A stretch of DNA of 64,000 nucleotides from Clostridiales bacterium (GTDB lineage: Bacteria; Bacillota; Clostridia; Oscillospirales; Oscillospiraceae): positions 1 to 64,000 of the forward strand of contig JALFRA010000027.1 of assembly GCA_022785125.1 (NCBI GenBank), read 5' to 3'. Both the position numbers and the translations under genes were made by a program. Each line of letters starts with the position of its first letter. The first letter of the stretch is position 1. The notes under the pieces were generated by a model that saw nothing but the letters and a program-made list of their open reading frames with translations, did no database searches and had not been told where the DNA came from. This document shows positions 18,505-25,964 of the stretch, in pieces.

Positions 18505-19145
18505 GTGGTATCTCTCCTAAAGGCGCAGTTGGTTTTGGAACAGGTGGCGCAGCCTCCGGCATGGCATTTGCCGAGGGTATCGGCCACACCGATTACCGCC
18601 GTCACCGACTTGATGGGGGCCAGCAGGCAGGTGTCGGTGGCGGTGAGGCCGATCTTCCGGGGGCCGTCCAGCCGCCGCAGCAGCTCGGGCTGGGCGGTGA
18701 GAGGGAAATCTCCGTAGCCGGGGCTGAACCGGGGGCGCAGGTATTTGCCGGGGTAGCGTTCCGCCAGTTGGTCGCAGGCATCGTCACACACCGCCTCAAT
18801 GAGGGCGGCTGCCACTGCCTGGTCCACGGCGGCACGGGCTACCTGGCCCGCCGCCGAGCGGGCAATGAGCCGGTCCACCCCCACGCCCAGGGTGGCTCCG
18901 AAGAGGAGAGCGGCGGTGCAGCCCTCCAGGTGGGCGCGCAGCTTTCCGCTGTGGATGGACCAGTCCCCCAGTTCCACCCCGCCGGGGCGGAGGGTGAGGG
19001 GGACCTCTACAGAAGTCCACCGGGGGTCGGCGGCCCCCTCCACCGCCTGGATGCGCTCTTTCAGCAGGGCGGCGGTGGCCCCGTCAGGCTCTGTTCCCCG
19101 GCAGCCCAGATAGCGCAGGGCCTCGGCGCGGGGGGTATGGATCAT
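18501..19145 (-). CDS. Stand-alone methionine synthase activation domain protein
   Basis: A 214-residue protein matching the AdoMet-binding reactivation domain of MetH: RFSPGYGDFPL and IGLTATDTCLLAPIKSVTAVIGV are the characteristic segments. It should bind AdoMet and reductively methylate inactive cob(II)alamin of the adjacent MetH. The end has five cysteines (KCHAGGCATCSKTNCAF), a tail that could bind metal or an Fe-S cluster and that the E. coli domain lacks. It overlaps metF upstream and metH downstream by 4 bases each, so the three genes are translationally coupled. Confidence 0.9.
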   Translation of the reverse strand: MIHTPRAEALRYLGCRGTEPDGATAALLKERIQAVEGAADPRWTSVEVPLTLRPGGVELGDWSIHSGKLRAHLEGCTAALLFGATLGVGVDRLIARSAAGQVARAAVDQAVAAALIEAVCDDACDQLAERYPGKYLRPRFSPGYGDFPLTAQPELLRRLDGPRKIGLTATDTCLLAPIKSVTAVIGVADTLGKCHAGGCATCSKTNCAFRRDTT

Positions 19146-20002
19146 TTCAGGACCTCCGACAGGCTGGACTGGATGGAGGATGCGATCTCCGGCTTGTTCA
19201 TGGAGTAGATGTGGATGTGTTCCACGCCGTTGGCGATGAGGTCGATGATCTGCTCGGCGGCGTAGGCCACGCCGGCCTGACGCATGGCGGCGGGGTTGTC
19301 CCCGAACCTGTCCACAATGGCCTTGAACCGCTCAGGCAGATAGGTGCCCGACAGCTTGCAGATGCGGGCGATCTGCTTGCCGTTGGTCACCGGCATGATA
19401 CCCGCCACCACCGGCACGGTAATCCCCTTCTCCCGGATGCGGTAGAGGAAGTTGTAGAGGATGTTGTTATCAAAGAACATCTGGGTGGTGAGGAACTGGC
19501 AGCCTGCCTCCACCTTGGCTTTCAGATGGTCGATGTCGGCGTTCTTGGTGGGGGACTCGGGGTGTCCCTCGGGGTAGCAGGCCCCGCCGATGCAGAAGTC
19601 GCCGTGGGCCTTGATGTCCTTGACCAGCTGGGCGGCGTACTGATAGTCGTGGGCGGGAGCGCCCCCCTCTGGAATGTCTCCCCGGAGGGCCAGCACGTTC
19701 TGGATGCCCTTCTCCTTCAGATGCTCCAGTACCTGGGCCACGTGCTCCCGGGTGGAGGAGGCGCAGGTCAGGTGGGCCAGCACATCCACGCCGTACTGCT
19801 GCTGGATGCCGGCGGCAATGCCCACGGTGTAGTCGCTGGTGCCGCCGCCGGCGCCGTAGGTGACGCTCATAAAGTCAGGCCGCAGGGCCGCGATGTCCTG
19901 GGTGGCCTTGGCCACGGAATCATAGGTGTCGCTGGTCTTGGGGGGGAACACCTCAAAGGACAGCGTAGGGCGGTCCTGGTTTAAAATGTCAATAATTTTC
20001 AT
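19142..20002 (-). CDS. metF: 5,10-methylenetetrahydrofolate reductase
   Basis: A 286-residue TIM-barrel flavoenzyme that makes 5-methyl-THF, the methyl donor for the MetH encoded next. Motifs: LSFEVFPPK near the start, FMSVTYGAGG, LALRGDIP, ATYP-like GACYPEGHPE, and TQMFFDN. The ATG at 20002 is chosen because AAGGAG lies 9 bases upstream and the product starts MKIIDILNQ like the family. The longer frame would begin in the promoter. First gene of the metF-activator-metH operon. Confidence 0.95.
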   Translation of the reverse strand: MKIIDILNQDRPTLSFEVFPPKTSDTYDSVAKATQDIAALRPDFMSVTYGAGGGTSDYTVGIAAGIQQQYGVDVLAHLTCASSTREHVAQVLEHLKEKGIQNVLALRGDIPEGGAPAHDYQYAAQLVKDIKAHGDFCIGGACYPEGHPESPTKNADIDHLKAKVEAGCQFLTTQMFFDNNILYNFLYRIREKGITVPVVAGIMPVTNGKQIARICKLSGTYLPERFKAIVDRFGDNPAAMRQAGVAYAAEQIIDLIANGVEHIHIYSMNKPEIASSIQSSLSEVLK

Positions 20003-20036
20003 GGAAGCAACTCCTTCGCTTGGGGAATTGGGAAAC

Positions 20037-20045
20037 ATTATATCA
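20037..20045 (-). promoter_or_regulatory. Extended -10 promoter of the metF operon
   Basis: TGATATAAT on the minus strand (20045-20037), 35 bases upstream of the metF ATG. No clear -35, consistent with an extended -10 promoter. The short leader shows no S-box or other methionine riboswitch. Confidence 0.6.
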
Positions 20046-20084
20046 CAGATGGAGGAAAAATCCTATCGCTTATCAAAAAGAAAG

Positions 20085-20352
20085 GGGCGGCTGCCCAGGG
20101 TCCATTATCTGGCGGGCTTCTTCTCCCCATTGCAGACGGGGCGGCACTGTGTGTGGTCAAAGCGCTTTGGACTTGTTGATAGGGCCCCGTACAAGCCCGA
20201 CGTAGTGGGTTGTGTAGGGAGAGAAAGAGCGAGGGGTATATGCAGTTTTCACTGTCAGGCGGAAACGGAGCAAAATGGACTTTGTGACGACGAGGTGGAG
20301 CTGTACCAGTAAGAGATGGCACCAAGATCCCCAGACAGCTGTCCGGGGATAT
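20085..20352 (+). repeat. Relocated relative of the porA-tail insertion (element E4)
   Basis: The 29 bases at 20284-20312 match 15885-15913 at 27 positions, including GTGGAGCTGTAC and a stop codon. This is the porA C-terminal coding sequence although no porA is near. The following ACCAAGATCCCC and its hairpin (20327-20350, TTTCT after it) resemble the porA terminator. Upstream, CCCCATTGCAGACGGGGCGG and CAAAGCGCTTTGG match the E3 blocks in order. No gene is seen in 20003-20433. Confidence 0.7.
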
Positions 20353-20378
20353 TTCTATCTTCGTTGGGGCCTGCGCAC

Positions 20379-20424
20379 AAAAAACCCGCCCGTGAGCCGC
20401 TTTAGGGCTCAGGGGCGGGTTTTC
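20379..20424 (-). terminator. Terminator of ychF
   Basis: AAAACCCGCCCGTGAGCC and GGGCTCAGGGGCGGGTTTT form a long stem with T-runs on both strands. It lies 10 bases past the ychF stop. Confidence 0.9.
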
Positions 20425-20433
20425 TTGCATTCA

Positions 20434-21543
20434 TTAGACGTTGAACCGGAACAGGACGATATCGCCGTCTTTCATGACATACTCTTTACCTTCAGAACGT
20501 ACAAGGCCTTTTTCCTTGGCCGCGTTCATGGAGCCGCAGGCCATCAGGTCGGTAAAGTTGACCACCTCGGCCCGAATGAAGCCCCGCTCAAAGTCGGTGT
20601 GGATCTTACCGGCAGCCTGGGGAGCCTTGGTGCCCTTCTTGATGGTCCAGGCACGGCACTCATCCTCGCCGGAGGTGAGGAAGGAGATCAGACCCAGCAG
20701 GGCGTAGCTGGCCTTGATGAGCCGGTCCAGGCCGGACTCGGCGATGCCCAGGTCGTCCAGGAACATCTTCTTCTCGTCGGCGTCCAGCTCGGCGATCTCG
20801 GCCTCCAGCTTGGCGCACACGGGGATGACCTGAGCGCCCTCCTTGGCGGCCAGATCCTCCACGATCTTGTAGTAAGCGTTGCTGTGGCAGTCGGCAAAGC
20901 CGTCCTCGTCCAGGTTGGCGGCGTAGATGATGGGCTTCAGGGAGAGCAGCTCGGCGGTGGCGATGATGGCGGCGTCGTCCTCGTCGCACTCGAAGGAGCG
21001 GGCGGAGTTGCCGTCGTTGAGCCAATCCTTCAGGGCGGTGAACACCTCCACCTCCCGCAGGTACTTCTTGTCGCCCTTGGCGGCCTTCTGGGCCTTGTCG
21101 ATGCGGCGCTCCACCATCTCCACATCGGCCATGATGAGCTCAATATCAATGACGCCGATATCCCCGGCGGGGTCCACAGGCACATTGGTGCTGGTGTCGG
21201 CCACCACGTGCATGATGTTCTCGTCGTCAAAGCAGCGCACCACATGGACGATGGCGTCGCACTCCCGGATGTTGGCCAGGAACTTGTTGCCCAGACCCTG
21301 ACCCTGGCTGGCGCCCTTCACCAGACCGGCGATGTCCACGAACTCCACCACGGCGGGAGTGGTCTTTTTGGGGTGGTACATCTCGGTCAGCGCGTCCAGA
21401 CGGGCGTCGGGTACTGCCACCACGCCCACGTTGGGGTCAATGGTGCAGAAGGGATAGTTGGCGCTCTCGGCGCCGGCATTGGTGATGGCGTTGAAAAGGG
21501 TCGATTTGCCCACGTTGGGCAGGCCCACGATACCTAATTTCAT
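20434..21543 (-). CDS. ychF: YchF/OLA1-family redox-regulated ATPase
   Basis: A 369-residue Obg-related P-loop protein: G1 [14 protein letters not shown]3 [17 protein letters not shown], and the non-canonical G4 IYAANLDED in place of NKxD, which explains ATP preference in this family. The C-terminal TGS domain ends in [12 protein letters not shown]. Universally conserved and ribosome-associated. ATG 21543 is chosen for agreement with the family start [12 protein letters not shown] and GAGGGT upstream. Confidence 0.96.
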   Translation of the reverse strand: MKLGIVGLPNVGKSTLFNAITNAGAESANYPFCTIDPNVGVVAVPDARLDALTEMYHPKKTTPAVVEFVDIAGLVKGASQGQGLGNKFLANIRECDAIVHVVRCFDDENIMHVVADTSTNVPVDPAGDIGVIDIELIMADVEMVERRIDKAQKAAKGDKKYLREVEVFTALKDWLNDGNSARSFECDEDDAAIIATAELLSLKPIIYAANLDEDGFADCHSNAYYKIVEDLAAKEGAQVIPVCAKLEAEIAELDADEKKMFLDDLGIAESGLDRLIKASYALLGLISFLTSGEDECRAWTIKKGTKAPQAAGKIHTDFERGFIRAEVVNFTDLMACGSMNAAKEKGLVRSEGKEYVMKDGDIVLFRFNV

Positions 21544-21579
21544 CGGTTCAATACCCTCTTTCGGCATATTAGCCCAAGT

Positions 21580-21608
21580 ATTATATCGTATCCCCGGCCA
21601 AATTACAA
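21580..21608 (-). promoter_or_regulatory. Promoter of ychF
   Basis: Minus strand TTGTAA (21608-21603) and TATAAT (21585-21580), 17 bp apart, 37 bases before the ATG. Confidence 0.75.
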
Positions 21609-21787
21609 GTGCTGCGGCAGGAACTCCCGCCCTGGTTGTCTTTCCGGCCGGTTTGTGCTACCATACAGGAGAAGGAGACAGGGAAACCTGCCGGTATATT
21701 TTCGGCTTTGTATCACGGTTTACATTCTTTTTTTCTTTACCCTGTCATACTGAAGACAAGCAATGAAACTGCAAGGAGGCCATCCTG

Positions 21788-22852
21788 ATGAAGGAATATC
21801 CTGTTCAGCGTGCCGCAGTGGGCAAGCCCAAGCCCGATCCCTCCACGCTGGTGTTCGGCAGAACCTTTACCGACCATATGTTTTTGATGGACTACACCGC
21901 CGGCCAGGGCTGGCACGACGGGCGCATCGTTCCCTACGGCCCCATCGCGCTGGACCCCTCCGCCATGGTGTTCCACTATGCGCAGGAGGTCTTTGAGGGC
22001 CTGAAGGCCTACCGCTCTCCCGACGGTACTATTCAGCTCTTCCGTCCCACCGAGAACGTCAAGCGCATCAACTCCTCCTGTGAGCGGATGTGCATCCCGC
22101 CCCTGGATGAGGAGGACGCTCTGGCTGCCATCGAGCAGCTGGTGCGGCTGGAGGCGGACTGGGTGCCCGATCAGCCCGGTACCTCCCTGTATATCCGTCC
22201 CTTCATCATTGCCACCACCCCCACCCTGGGGGTCCACGCCGCCCACGACTATATCTTTGCCATCATCACCTGCCCCGTAGGCGCCTACTACGCCGAGGGT
22301 ATCAATCCGGTGAAGATCTACGTGGAGAGCGAGGATGTCCGGGCCGTCAAGGGCGGCACCGGCTACACCAAGTGCGGCGGCAACTACGCCGCCTCCATCC
22401 GGGCCGGTGAGCGGGCCGAGCAGAACGGCTACGCCCAGGTGCTGTGGCTGGACGGCGTCCACCGCAAGTACATTGAAGAAGTGGGCTCCATGAACGTCAT
22501 GTTCCAGATCGAGGATACGGTGGTCACCCCCATGCTCACCGGCTCCGTGCTGCCCGGTATCACCCGCAAGTCCTGTATTGAACTGCTCAAGAGCTGGGGC
22601 CTGAAGGTGGAGGAGCGGCTCATCACCGCGGAGGAGCTCTTCGAGGCGGGGCAGAGCGGCACCCTGAAGGAGGCCTGGGGCACCGGTACCGCCGCTGTCA
22701 TCTCTCCCATCGGCGAGATGGGCTGGGAGGACAAGCATGTTGTGGTCAACGGCGGCAAGATCGGCCCTCTGGCCCAGAAGCTGTATGACACCCTCACCGG
22801 CATCCAGTGGGGGACCCAGCCCGATCCCCACGGCTGGGTGGTCAAGCTGTAA
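21788..22852 (+). CDS. ilvE: Branched-chain amino acid aminotransferase
   Basis: A 354-residue fold-type IV PLP enzyme that interconverts Val, Leu and Ile with their 2-oxo acids. Visible: FHYAQEVFEGLKAYR (substrate loop), PLP-lysine region GGTGYTKCGGNYAASI, the EVGSMNVMF strand and PLP-phosphate region VLPGITRKSCIELL. Length fits the larger bacterial BCAT type. ATG follows AAGGAGG by 8 bases. The palindromic terminator after it is duplicated about 290 bases downstream. Confidence 0.95.
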   Translation: MKEYPVQRAAVGKPKPDPSTLVFGRTFTDHMFLMDYTAGQGWHDGRIVPYGPIALDPSAMVFHYAQEVFEGLKAYRSPDGTIQLFRPTENVKRINSSCERMCIPPLDEEDALAAIEQLVRLEADWVPDQPGTSLYIRPFIIATTPTLGVHAAHDYIFAIITCPVGAYYAEGINPVKIYVESEDVRAVKGGTGYTKCGGNYAASIRAGERAEQNGYAQVLWLDGVHRKYIEEVGSMNVMFQIEDTVVTPMLTGSVLPGITRKSCIELLKSWGLKVEERLITAEELFEAGQSGTLKEAWGTGTAAVISPIGEMGWEDKHVVVNGGKIGPLAQKLYDTLTGIQWGTQPDPHGWVVKL

Positions 22853-22892
22853 CTTTGCTATCTTCTATGCCTTCCTATACCTTCCCAGACAG

Positions 22893-22924
22893 AAGGACGG
22901 GACCATATGGTCCCGTCCTTTTGT
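22893..22924 (+). terminator. Terminator of ilvE (first copy)
   Basis: A perfect 28-base palindrome at 22893-22920, left half AAGGACGGGACCAT, followed by TTGTCC. Confidence 0.8.
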
Positions 22925-23182
22925 CCAGCGTGTCGAGAAACCTCGACACGCCTCTCAAAAATGCTTGCATTTTTGAGAGGGGATGCAGCCCGCTGCGTCG
23001 CGCGTGCAAAGCGCGCACGCTTGTGGGCTGAGAAGTGTTTTTCCAAGGCTCATGTCCTTGGAAAAAACAGATGCTTACTCTATTTTGCCGCCTGCGGGCG
23101 GCAAAACTCTTCCGAGGGCTTTTCCACGGTGCAAGAACTGAGCTCTCTCTGGCATCACTTCTGCCTTTTTCGACAGTCTGAG
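22921..23182 (+). repeat. Run of five hairpins between two copies of the ilvE terminator (element E5)
   Basis: In order: GTGTCGAG/CTCGACAC (22929-22950), CCTCTCAAAAATG/CATTTTTGAGAGG (22951-22980), CGCGTGC/GCGCACG within a larger CAGCCC/GGGCTG stem (about 22986-23031), TTTTTCCAAGG/CCTTGGAAAAA (23039-23067) and TTTTGCCGCC/GGCGGCAAAA (23083-23106). No protein-coding content is seen. The gap to the lipoprotein start at 23342 holds only the second terminator copy. Confidence 0.8.
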
Positions 23183-23212
23183 AAGGACGGGACCATCTGA
23201 TCCCGTCCTTCT
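23183..23212 (+). terminator. Second copy of the ilvE terminator
   Basis: AAGGACGGGA (23183-23192) pairs with TCCCGTCCTT (23201-23210). It matches the first terminator except at three central bases, and the T-run has decayed to CTGCC. Confidence 0.65.
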
Positions 23213-23341
23213 GCCGTTTCTATGGAACATCTGACGTTTTCCTGTAGATTTGTTTAGCTTTCTTCCGCTGCCCGGGCTGCTGTGGTACAATCGCCCCACT
23301 ACGCCGGCTCTGCCGGCGCTGACGAAAACGAGGTGTTTACC

Positions 23342-24343
23342 ATGAGACGACCCAATCCTGTTTTGCTTTTCCTGCCCCTGCTGTTCCTGTCCGCCTGTAC
23401 CAGACCGGCGGCGGACACCGCTGGTCCCAACGTCCCGGCCGAGGCGGCCCGGCTGGCCACCATTCAGCTGGGCCAGCTGGCGGACAGGCTGACCCAGATG
23501 GAGAAGGATCAGGTCCAAAACCTGCTGGAGGAACTGGTCCCCCTGCGGCAGGCCCGGGCCCAGGAGGGCCGGTGGGAGCTGTCCTCCCAGGAGGAGGAAC
23601 TGGTGGACCAGCTCAACCAGCTGTATGAGGACTTCACCCAGCGCTACCTGGAGGAACCGGAGAAGGCGGAGGGGCAGGAGGAGCCTCCTGCCCTGGCCCG
23701 ATATGAGATCGGGGCGGACGGCACCCTCATCCCCGACAAATCGGACAAGGCGGAGTACCGGGCCCTGTGGGACAAGGTCAATGCCCTGCTGCCTGAGGGA
23801 AGCCTGAAGCCCTTCACCCGCTTCACCATTTTCAGCGACGGGAAAGACGACATCCTGGCCTATGTGGTCCCGGCGGACGACAACGGAGTCCAGTGGGAAC
23901 TGGCGGTGGACCCGGAGGACGCAGGCGATCCTGTGGAGTTCACCGAGACGGTGTATCATGAGTATGCCCACTATCTGACCCTGAATGATCGTCAGGTGAC
24001 CTACGGCGCGCCCAAGCGCTACGACTGCTACGGGGAGACCGATCTGGTGAGCAACCCGGACTCCTATCTCAATGCCTTCTACCAGCGCTTTTGGAAGGAC
24101 TACCTGGACGACCGGCTGGCCGACCCGGAGAGCATCAACTTCTATCTGCGGCATAAGGATGACTTCATCACCGACTACGCCGCCACCAGCCCCTCCGAGG
24201 ATATCGCCGAGTGCTTCTCCTACTTTGTGCTCTACGACAAGCCCACCGGCACGTCGGTGTGGGAGCAGAAGCAGAACTTTTTTTACGACTATCCAGAGCT
24301 GGTGGCCTTTCGGGACCAGGCCCGGGCCCAACTGGGCCTGTAA
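23342..24343 (+). CDS. Lipoprotein zinc metallopeptidase (HExxH)
   Basis: A 333-residue protein with a lipoprotein signal: MRRP, hydrophobic core, and lipobox LSAC with Cys19. A Glu/Gln-rich helical stretch (about 40-115) is followed by a globular part. HEYAH at about 206-210 is a zincin active-site motif, with TSPSEDIAECFSYFVL about 80 residues later offering the Glu/Asp side. It is probably anchored outside the membrane. Substrate unknown and I cannot name the family. The ATG was chosen for the signal peptide; the longer frame from 23282 crosses the promoter region. Confidence 0.75.
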   Translation: MRRPNPVLLFLPLLFLSACTRPAADTAGPNVPAEAARLATIQLGQLADRLTQMEKDQVQNLLEELVPLRQARAQEGRWELSSQEEELVDQLNQLYEDFTQRYLEEPEKAEGQEEPPALARYEIGADGTLIPDKSDKAEYRALWDKVNALLPEGSLKPFTRFTIFSDGKDDILAYVVPADDNGVQWELAVDPEDAGDPVEFTETVYHEYAHYLTLNDRQVTYGAPKRYDCYGETDLVSNPDSYLNAFYQRFWKDYLDDRLADPESINFYLRHKDDFITDYAATSPSEDIAECFSYFVLYDKPTGTSVWEQKQNFFYDYPELVAFRDQARAQLGL

Positions 24344-24346
24344 GTT

Positions 24347-25204
24347 TTACCGGGTCAGCTTTCGGAACCCGGCGGGGGCCTCCGCCCGGAAGATACGCTC
24401 CTCTCCGGTGAAGGGGTCGGTGAGCACCAGCTCATGGGCGTGGAGGCACAGCCGCCCCAGAGGATCGGTGGCGGCTCCGTAGTCCCGGTCCCCGGCCACC
24501 GGGCAGCCCAGCTCGCTGAGGTGGGCCCGGATCTGGTTTTTCCGGCCGGTATCCAGATCGATCTCCAGAAGGGCGTATTCCTTTCCGGCGCTGAGCATGG
24601 TATAATGAGTTATTGCTTCCTTACCGCCGGAGCGCACCGAGTACACCTTGTGGGCGGCGTTCTCCCGCAGCAGGGTGCGGATGGTATCCGAGTCCTTGGG
24701 CGGCCTGCCCTCCGCCACCGCCAGATAGCCCCGGCGGCCCACCAGCTTGTCCCAGTTATCCTGGAAGGCTCGCTTGGTCTCCTCGTCCTTGGCGAAGAGG
24801 AGCACGCCGGAGGTGGCCCGGTCCAGCCGGTGGACAATGAAGATCCGGTTCCGGGGATCGGCCTTGCGGACATAGTCGGTGGCCATGTGGTAGGCGGTGC
24901 GCACCTTCTCCTTGTCGGTGGCCATGCTCAGCAGACCGGCGGGCTTTTCGATGACCAGCAGCCTGCCGTCCTCGTAGAGGATGGGGAAGGGGGCCTTTTT
25001 GTCTCCCGCGCCCTGAGGAAGCACCACCACCGTCTGCCCCGGCAAGAGGGGATGGTCGTGGCGGGTGACGGTCTTGCCGTCCACCTGGACCTGCCCGCGG
25101 GTGAGCAGGGACTTGACGCTGTTGCGGCTTTTGCCGGTCACATGGGCCAGCAGGAAGGGGAGCAGGGTGTCCTGCCCTGCTACGGAATAGCGTTTTTCTT
25201 GCAT
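24347..25204 (-). CDS. RluA-family pseudouridine synthase
   Basis: A 285-residue protein. An N-terminal S4-type RNA-binding segment (about 10-65: LLPFLLAHVTGKSRNSVKSL, GQVQVDG) is followed by a catalytic domain with HRLDRATSGVLLFAKD, containing the nucleophile Asp, and the C-terminal KNQIRAHLSELGCPVAGD. It isomerises uridine in 23S rRNA or tRNA; the site cannot be predicted. Convergent with the lipoprotein gene, only 3 bases apart. Confidence 0.92.
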   Translation of the reverse strand: MQEKRYSVAGQDTLLPFLLAHVTGKSRNSVKSLLTRGQVQVDGKTVTRHDHPLLPGQTVVVLPQGAGDKKAPFPILYEDGRLLVIEKPAGLLSMATDKEKVRTAYHMATDYVRKADPRNRIFIVHRLDRATSGVLLFAKDEETKRAFQDNWDKLVGRRGYLAVAEGRPPKDSDTIRTLLRENAAHKVYSVRSGGKEAITHYTMLSAGKEYALLEIDLDTGRKNQIRAHLSELGCPVAGDRDYGAATDPLGRLCLHAHELVLTDPFTGEERIFRAEAPAGFRKLTR

Positions 25205-25234
25205 ATTTTCACATCCATTCAGGAGGTTTTGTCA

Positions 25235-25963
25235 ATGAATGACGTTTTGCATCAGCTTCGGGACCGCAAATCGGTGCGGGCCTATCTGGAAAAGCCCATC
25301 GCCCCCGACGACAAGCGGGCCATCCTGGAGGCCGCCTGCGCCGCCCCAACGGCGGGCAACCAGCAGCTGTACACCATTCTGGACATTACCGACCAGAAGC
25401 TGAAGGATACCCTGGCGGAGACCTGCGACCACCAGCCCTTTATCGCCCAGGCGCCCCTGGTGCTGATCTTCTGCGCCGACTGCCAGAAGTGGTACGACGC
25501 CTTTGATGCCGGCGGCTGCCAGCCCCGGAAGCCGGGGGTGGGGGACTTGCTGCTGGCCTGCTCCGACGCCAACATTGCCGCCCAGAACGCCGTCACCGCC
25601 GCCTGGAGCCTGGGCATCGGCTCCTGCTACATCGGGGACGTGATGGAGCAGTGCGAGAGCCACCGGCAGCTGCTCAATCTGCCGGACTATGTGTTCCCCG
25701 CGGCCATGGTGGTGTTCGGCTATCCAACCGCCCAGCAGCAGGCCAGAGAGAAGCCCCGCCGCCGGGCGCTGCCCTACATTGTTCATGAAAACGGCTATCG
25801 CCGGATGAACGCCGGGGAGCTGGAGCGGATGCTGGCCGACAACGCCGGCCAGCGGCCCTATGCCGACTGGCTCCAGGCCTTCTGTGCCCGAAAGTATAAC
25901 TCAGACTTCTCCCGGGAGATGACCCGGTCGGTGGAGGAATATCTGAAGAACTTTAAGGAGTGA
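25235..25963 (+). CDS. Nitroreductase-family flavoprotein
   Basis: A 242-residue FMN enzyme: RDRKSVRAYLEKPI at the start (FMN phosphate site), AACAAPTAGNQQLYTI, and the GIGSCYIGDVME motif. A C-terminal extension of about 60 residues (NAGELERML to EEYLKNF) is longer than the minimal fold. It should reduce nitro compounds or quinones with NAD(P)H. The ATG follows AGGAGG by 9 bases. Divergent from the pseudouridine synthase and convergent with the next gene, whose stop is 1 base away. Confidence 0.88.
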   Translation: MNDVLHQLRDRKSVRAYLEKPIAPDDKRAILEAACAAPTAGNQQLYTILDITDQKLKDTLAETCDHQPFIAQAPLVLIFCADCQKWYDAFDAGGCQPRKPGVGDLLLACSDANIAAQNAVTAAWSLGIGSCYIGDVMEQCESHRQLLNLPDYVFPAAMVVFGYPTAQQQAREKPRRRALPYIVHENGYRRMNAGELERMLADNAGQRPYADWLQAFCARKYNSDFSREMTRSVEEYLKNFKE

Positions 25964-25964
25964 C

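Noticed and set aside
20003-20433. SAM or other riboswitch upstream of metF
   Set aside because: The extended -10 lies 35 bases before the ATG, leaving no room. The upstream sequence is an insertion element on the opposite strand sense.
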